Source: Nilaparvata lugens (Eukaryota; Arthropoda; Insecta; Hemiptera; Delphacidae). From it: a DNA stretch of 64,000 nucleotides. Below, piece after piece: positions 59,014 through 64,000 of the stretch (the first letter of the stretch is position 1; every line of letters begins with the position of its first letter). A model generated the notes under the pieces. That model worked only from the letters and a program-made list of their open reading frames with translations. It did not search any database and was not told the origin of the DNA. The DNA lies in NCBI RefSeq assembly GCF_014356525.2, contig NC_052505.1, positions 4,634,984 through 4,698,983 of the forward strand, read 5' to 3'. The position numbers and the translations under genes are program-made.

Positions 59014-59156
59014 ATTCGTACAACGATAAGACAATTTCAGCTCATTCCACATTAGATTCTTCCATGGAGAATCCACTTGTTCATTCATTCCTATCATGAT
59101 ATACTCTATATACTCAACTTGCTTGATTATTTTGAGATGGATCGCAGACAACAGTG

Positions 59157-59692
59157 AATAGTTATTTGTGCAACTAGTGCGCAAAGTGACAGTTTGCTGC
59201 ACCGAAAGAAACGTTTACGCCCGAGCCGTTGGCGAGGGCGTAATGGTTTCTTGAGTGCAGCAGAGGAACTTTGCGCACGTATTTCACATTAAGTTTTTCC
59301 TACAGTTACCATTGAATATGAAAAGTGGGTAATTATGGGTAAAATTGCCTGAAATGCATCAAATGTTTTTCTGTGTAATTTTTTTATTGATAAAAACCTT
59401 AATCCTAAAATCCTAAAGTCCTCGTTGTCCTTGGTTATAATATATAATGAATAATAATTAGCGCGTTGTGCTTGGTTGCACCTCTGCTCACTATAGCAGC
59501 CCAGTCACTGTTACCAACTTCATTTTGATTTTGCTGCACTGTTGCTCCATATAACCTACTAAGTATTTTGCGTTGCCATGTTGCAAATCTGGAGTGCAGA
59601 AAAATTTTTCCCGCACTAGAGCGGAAAAGTGATTCTTTGCGTTCTGTAATCAGTGCAGCAATGGCCACTTTTCAACGTAACTGTAGGAAAAA
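59157..59692 (-). mobile_element. Fold-back element, - copy of an inverted pair
   Basis: Reverse complement of 53704-54226 with a few substitutions; it keeps a 17-bp stretch (gttggcgagggcgtaat) that is altered in the + copy. With the + copy it brackets about 4.9 kb. Confidence 0.8.
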
Positions 59693-59844
59693 TATATTTC
59701 TCATAAGTTTTAATAAACTTATATAATTATATAATTCATACTCATTCGGCCTGACTGAGTGTGAATAGTCCAATTATAACTCATGGTAATTATATTTTTA
59801 CTGCTATGTGCGAATCTAGCTTAAACCTCTTCATGCAATTTTAT

Positions 59845-60390
59845 AAATTGTTTTTCAATTCAATTTATTACTTGTCATGGCTAAACAATGGTAAGCATAG
59901 ACAATAGTCACGTACATTAAAATTTTAACATTCATTTACAAAGTAAGACTAGATGAATTTTTAAAATTGTGGAAATATAATATTTGAAAACTTATAAATA
60001 ATATGTCAGTTACAACTCATACTTATATAGAAACAATAAAATCTGGAAACATTAACATTGCACTCGAAAGTGACACGATAGATTCTTAATACATTTTTTC
60101 AGTCATATTTTGTTTTTCTCTTTATCAGTTTATTAGGGATTGCCTAAACTATAGGGACACTGGGCTTTCAACCAGATTTTCAGTCTTGGCCTGAAAACTG
60201 TCAGTGTTTGAGCCTCTTTCAAGTGGTTCGGCAACGAATTAAATACTTTGTTAGCCATATTCTGTGAGCTGTGAGCTAGATTTGTAAAAGGTCGTTCTGT
60301 GTGGCTCAATTCTCAACGCACCTCTGGATCTTGTGTTATGACTATGGATATTTGACCCAGTAAAATTTTAAATTTGGTTTTCTCTATTTT
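59845..60390 (-). mobile_element. LINE 3' end with RT tail
   Basis: The - strand at about 60140-60235 reads MANKVFNSLPNHLKEAQTLT then VFRPRLKIWL, a typical reverse-transcriptase C-terminal tail; the 3' end is near 59850 (ataaattgaattgaaaa). Too short for a gene. Confidence 0.7.
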
Positions 60391-60393
60391 CAG

Positions 60394-61105
60394 GTTACTG
60401 CCTTTAGGTTAATTTCACAACAGTTTTGAGAACGAGTCTGTTCAGAAGCCCAGACTACTCTGCAGCCAACGATTGAATAGCAGTGCTCAAAAGCGTAACC
60501 AAGTTATAGCATTTCCGAAAAGCCGTTCTCGTTTACAATCAATATACTACTATCAACTGTTGTTATGCTAGCATTTTTGTATAATCTTCCTTAGTTGAAT
60601 TTGCATTTATGGAATATTTTTAACCACTAAGTAGAACTCGTATTCTTATATAAATATTTTTTATCTTATGAAATATATATTCTAGTTTTAAGTGTATAAT
60701 CAAGTTTATATTTTGATTATAATTAGCGGTATGGCATATAATATAACCAGCCACATGTATTTAGCTTCAACATGAAGCGAGTTTGCATGTTAGATAAAAT
60801 TGTAGTGTTTTTCTATACTGGAAGCTAGCTAGTTATATAAATAGTAGTGTTATCTAGGGCAAACACTGCCAAAAACTGTAAACAGTTGTCATTTCCTCGG
60901 AATTGAATGAAGATGTAAACTCAGTATTAGATCTGCACTGTCACTCGATGTAGTATTTGAGCCTTGTAGACTTCACATCTTCAATTGGAGATACATTTTG
61001 TGTGTTGAAATCATAACAGTTGTTTTAATTCTTACTCATGATAAATTTTTAATTGGAGATAAATTTTGTGTGTTGAATTAATAACAATTATTTTTACTCA
61101 TGATA
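60394..61105 (+). other. Low-repeat stretch, possible 3' UTR
   Basis: No recognised repeat and no frame. See the 3' UTR intron entry; support is weak. Confidence 0.2.
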
Positions 61106-61111
61106 GAATTA

Positions 61112-61265
61112 GGCCCGGTTGCACAACAGCCGGTGAAATTTTAACTGTGATTAATTCACAAGATCCAATCAGAGAAGGCATTTTTGTAAAGACGGCTTCT
61201 CTTATTGGCTCTCGTGGAATCAATTAATCACGGCTAAAATTTAACCGGCTGTTGTGTAACCTACA
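61112..61265. mobile_element. Hairpin MITE (GGCCCGGTTGCACAA family)
   Basis: ggcccggttgcacaacagcc is mirrored by aaccggctgttgtgtaacct. Confidence 0.85.
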
Positions 61266-61654
61266 TTTAATCTTGTAAAAAGTTATCGGTCATACCAAAT
61301 CTGTATGAAATTAGTGAGACTAAATCATTTTTCCAACTGGATTTTGAACATTTACATGGCATCATGTAGTTTTTTGATGTAATTAATTCAGTGTGATTGA
61401 CAAATTATAATTTGATTCTTTTAAAACAGCATCACTATATCCAACATAGGCATTTATCATAATATTGCGCAATTTGATAAATTTTGGGAATACATTTCTA
61501 AACATCACAATATAGGTCATATTGAATGACTGCTGTGATGTATTGAATGTAGTTTGCCAAATATATATTAAAATTGTATATTGATGCCAAACTAGTTGTC
61601 CCGGTAATGGATAATACCATAGCCACCTCTAATACACCTGTATTATAGGTGGCT

Positions 61655-61808
61655 ATGATAGTTGCACAAGAGCATGTTAAATTTTAACCGTGATTAAATG
61701 CCATAAAAATCAATTAGAAAAACTTTCTTTACAGAAAAGCTTCCTCTGATTCGTTCTCGAGGCATTTAATCATGATTAAATTCAACAGGCTCTTGTGCAA
61801 CTGGGCCA
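61655..61808. mobile_element. Diverged hairpin MITE
   Basis: gttgcacaagagcatgttaa is mirrored by caacaggctcttgtgcaac. Related to 61112 but internally distinct. Confidence 0.8.
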
Positions 61809-63454
61809 AACTCTGTGTTTAGTAGACATACTTTGATTTTACTGAACTTCATTCAATTCCGAAAATTCATTAAATGTTAATTTCAACGTAAAGACCAATT
61901 TTTTCTATGTTTTTGTGTTATTTTATCCTATAGATTTTTAATGTCTGTATCGCTTGAAAAATATTAGAAGTATTTGTAAAGAGAAGGAAGATTTTGCAAT
62001 AGAAATCTGCCCCAAGTCTTTCAAAGAAGTGTCTTGTTCCTTTACATAATAATATTGTAATATTACTGAAATAGTTTTAGCGATATTTGAACAACCAAGA
62101 AGAGGGTTGTAATGAATAAATACATTTTTGAAAATATTTGTTATTCAAACATCTGATCTCTTTTTTACTAGTTTTATATTGACGTTGCTGTGATTTGAAA
62201 ATGTTATGACAGTTTTGTCAAAATGTACAGTCATGTGAGTGTTTATACAGTTATGTTTCATTAAGGGTGGCTTTTCAGATCTCTCTCTTTTATTAATTTT
62301 TCTTGAAGATTTTTTGTGTATTTCTTGTACTGGTGATTGACATTGTACACCCATCACATGATCCCATTCATCAATATTTAAAATGGTTTATTTAGATGTA
62401 AAAAATTGTCTTTCATTACATCATAAAAGTTTAATATACTCTACAACGGAAAACTATTTGCTGAACTAATTAGAACATGTATTGAGGCATGATAAACTAG
62501 GTAAATTGTTGGCCCTTATATGCGATTTCCCAACAATGTTTGTCTAATCACCCATAAACATTAATTTATTTATTCATTCCTCAATTAAAACAAAGGAAAG
62601 TCATATCTAAACAAGATTTTACGCTCCATTAGGTGTTAGACAAACTAAATTATTCTCAACTATAAAAACTCACTATCACCCTTTTATTATATTTTATATC
62701 AAACCAATAAATTTATATAATTAAACATTCAAGTAACCTTATATTAAAATATTTAATCATCAAATATTCTTGATATTACACTTTATAGGTGTCTAGGAAA
62801 ACTAGAACTCACCTTATTGTGTCCCCTATTATATTTATTGCAAACGTATTTATTTTATTTATAACCTTATTGTTGTAATCCCCTTATTATTTTTCCTTTT
62901 CAAAGGATAGATATTCTCCTGATACATCTTTGCCAGATGTCTCATAATAAAACTTGAAAATGTCACTTGTGTTTATCTACAAAGTTTTATGAGAATCTGT
63001 TGGTAAGGTGTAGCTAGTATGTTACACCATAGACAAATAATAATAGAATGGTATCTTGCATTTTTAACGATATCTTTTCTCTATGGTTACCCCAACTCTG
63101 CTCATGATTGTTGTATCTTATCCCCATCTCTGGGATGTATCCTATTGAATATATGAATGAAATATTTTCAGTAGCCAAGCTCTGCTCAGAAATTGTTATT
63201 TCCAATTCATTAGAATTTATTGCTTCTTTGAGAGAAAAAACTCCACCAATTTGTCGTTTTTCTTTATATATTGGATAAATATTATTTTGAGTGTTATATC
63301 TCAATTTAGTTCAATTAAAATTCAAAATCTGCCAATTTATACATATAGGTGAGATGAAGAGAAAAAGCTCAACTGAAACGGTCTTTTATCGTGTTCAACA
63401 AATGTTTTGCGATCAAGTTGTTAATTACCAAGATATTTCTCACCACTCTCCTAT
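61809..63454. other. AT-rich intergenic DNA, no gene recognised
   Basis: Frames at 62145-62357 and 63014-63304 (-) show no family features. No repeat is identified by eye. Confidence 0.45.
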
Positions 63455-64000
63455 TATTGAACTAGCCGCCAGGCTCGCTTCGCTCGCCATATCCGTCTAG
63501 CCAGGGGGATCCGCCACCTGGACCCCCGTAAGAAATTAGTTCAGCGGGCTTGCTTCGCTCGCCATATCAGGCGATATAATATTCCCAGTAATAGCTCTGA
63601 TTGAAGTAGCAGTGCCCCCAATCAATTTTTCCGCGATAAATGCATTTCAATCTTCATCTTGGTGCCAACCTAACAAAGTCAACTCAAACTTAATGCCAAC
63701 CTGACAAAATTATTAATTTAGTTACCAGTTAACAACTGTTTCGAAGAGGTACTCTCTCTAGATTATAGTTCTATATTAACATATGGTATGGACATTTTTC
63801 AATTATAATTAAGAGATTGGAATAAGAAGAATATACATGATAAAAGACGAAATTTAAACCCTTAAAAACCACCGTTAGAGTTAAAATATTGCCAAAAGAT
63901 TTCTTAGTGCGCCTCTAAAGGGCCAACTGAACATACCTACCAAATTTGAACGTTTTTGGTCCGGTAGACTTTTAGTTCTGCGAGTGAGCGAGTGAGTCAA
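63455..64000. mobile_element. Composite repeat, runs off the window
   Basis: ccgccaggctcgcttcgctc and the following ~500 bp match 16140-16770 closely, up to a gagtgagcgagtgagt tract at the edge. Confidence 0.85.

Larger units (their letters stand above)
57479..59015 (+). repeat. Decayed ~162-bp tandem array of the caspase 3' end
   Basis: Units hold a caspase C-terminal piece, then ttagaggttcgtagg, tttcccatatttcactgtag and tttcatttcatcatg. Starts of the INS... piece fall at 57581, 57743, 58445, 58608 and 58990. Unrelated inserts separate some units (57810-58200; 58691-58935). Confidence 0.85.
53685..60393 (+). other. Possible 3' UTR intron of the caspase gene
   Basis: GAG|GTACGT right after the stop could act as a donor. 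The best acceptor-like site I see downstream is tctctattttcag at 60393, after which about 700 bp (60394-61100) carries no recognised repeat. This is a hypothesis only; several polyadenylation-like AATAAA words lie in the region, so the transcript may end earlier. Confidence 0.2.

Noticed and set aside
1..64000. Endogenous viral sequence
   Set aside because: No capsid, polymerase or envelope-like frame was seen; all RT pieces fit non-LTR retrotransposons.

Overview
The window looks like part of a large, AT-rich, repeat-laden insect nuclear genome. The many MITE-like hairpins, Helitron-like insertions and non-LTR retrotransposon tails would suit a hemipteran such as a planthopper, but the species is an inference and was not tested. 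There is no bacterial-style gene order, no rRNA gene and no intact free-standing tRNA gene. Nearly every short open frame outside one locus is a repeat, a simple-sequence shadow or a dead transposon fragment.

The only host protein-coding gene I can support is on the + strand from about 36.9 to 53.7 kb. It is an effector-type caspase (cysteine-aspartate protease). Six in-phase exon positions (36923-37272 or its copy 38774-39123, 40196-40423, 43570-43814, 47416-47594, 51673-51799, 53431-53684) join without a frameshift. They give a chain of 460 residues counted from the first exon base, or 452 from its first in-frame Met. The chain has a long acidic then Ser/Thr-Pro-rich prodomain, a p20 subunit with LTHG and QACRG, a TQTD linker and a p10 subunit with SWRN. 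The first coding exon exists twice in a ~1.7 kb tandem duplication. Joining both copies gives a stop two codons later, so they can only be used alternatively.

Layout. 1-34.5 kb: no gene recognised. This part holds fold-back elements, two interleaved Helitron-like families (here A and B), TIR elements starting near GTGAGGTCCACGTTATAA, LINE 3' ends with reverse-transcriptase tails, a ~94-bp satellite (13.5-15.4 kb), a near-identical 978-bp tandem duplication carrying a tRNA-like core (25.3-27.3 kb), minisatellites and microsatellites. 34.5-36.9 kb: less repetitive DNA that may hold the caspase promoter and 5' UTR. 36.9-53.7 kb: the caspase gene, with introns full of MITEs, a dead mariner-type transposase, a LINE RT fragment and a 2.4 kb strand-skewed block. 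53.7-59.7 kb: a pair of ~520-bp inverted repeats enclosing hairpin elements, a THAP-bearing relic of a P-like element, and a ladder of copies of the last ~21 codons of the caspase. 59.7-64 kb: a LINE tail, a possible 3' UTR, hairpin MITEs and AT-rich DNA, ending in a repeat shared with 16.1-16.8 kb.

All calls are from reading the sequence. Repeat boundaries are approximate, and no database search was made.
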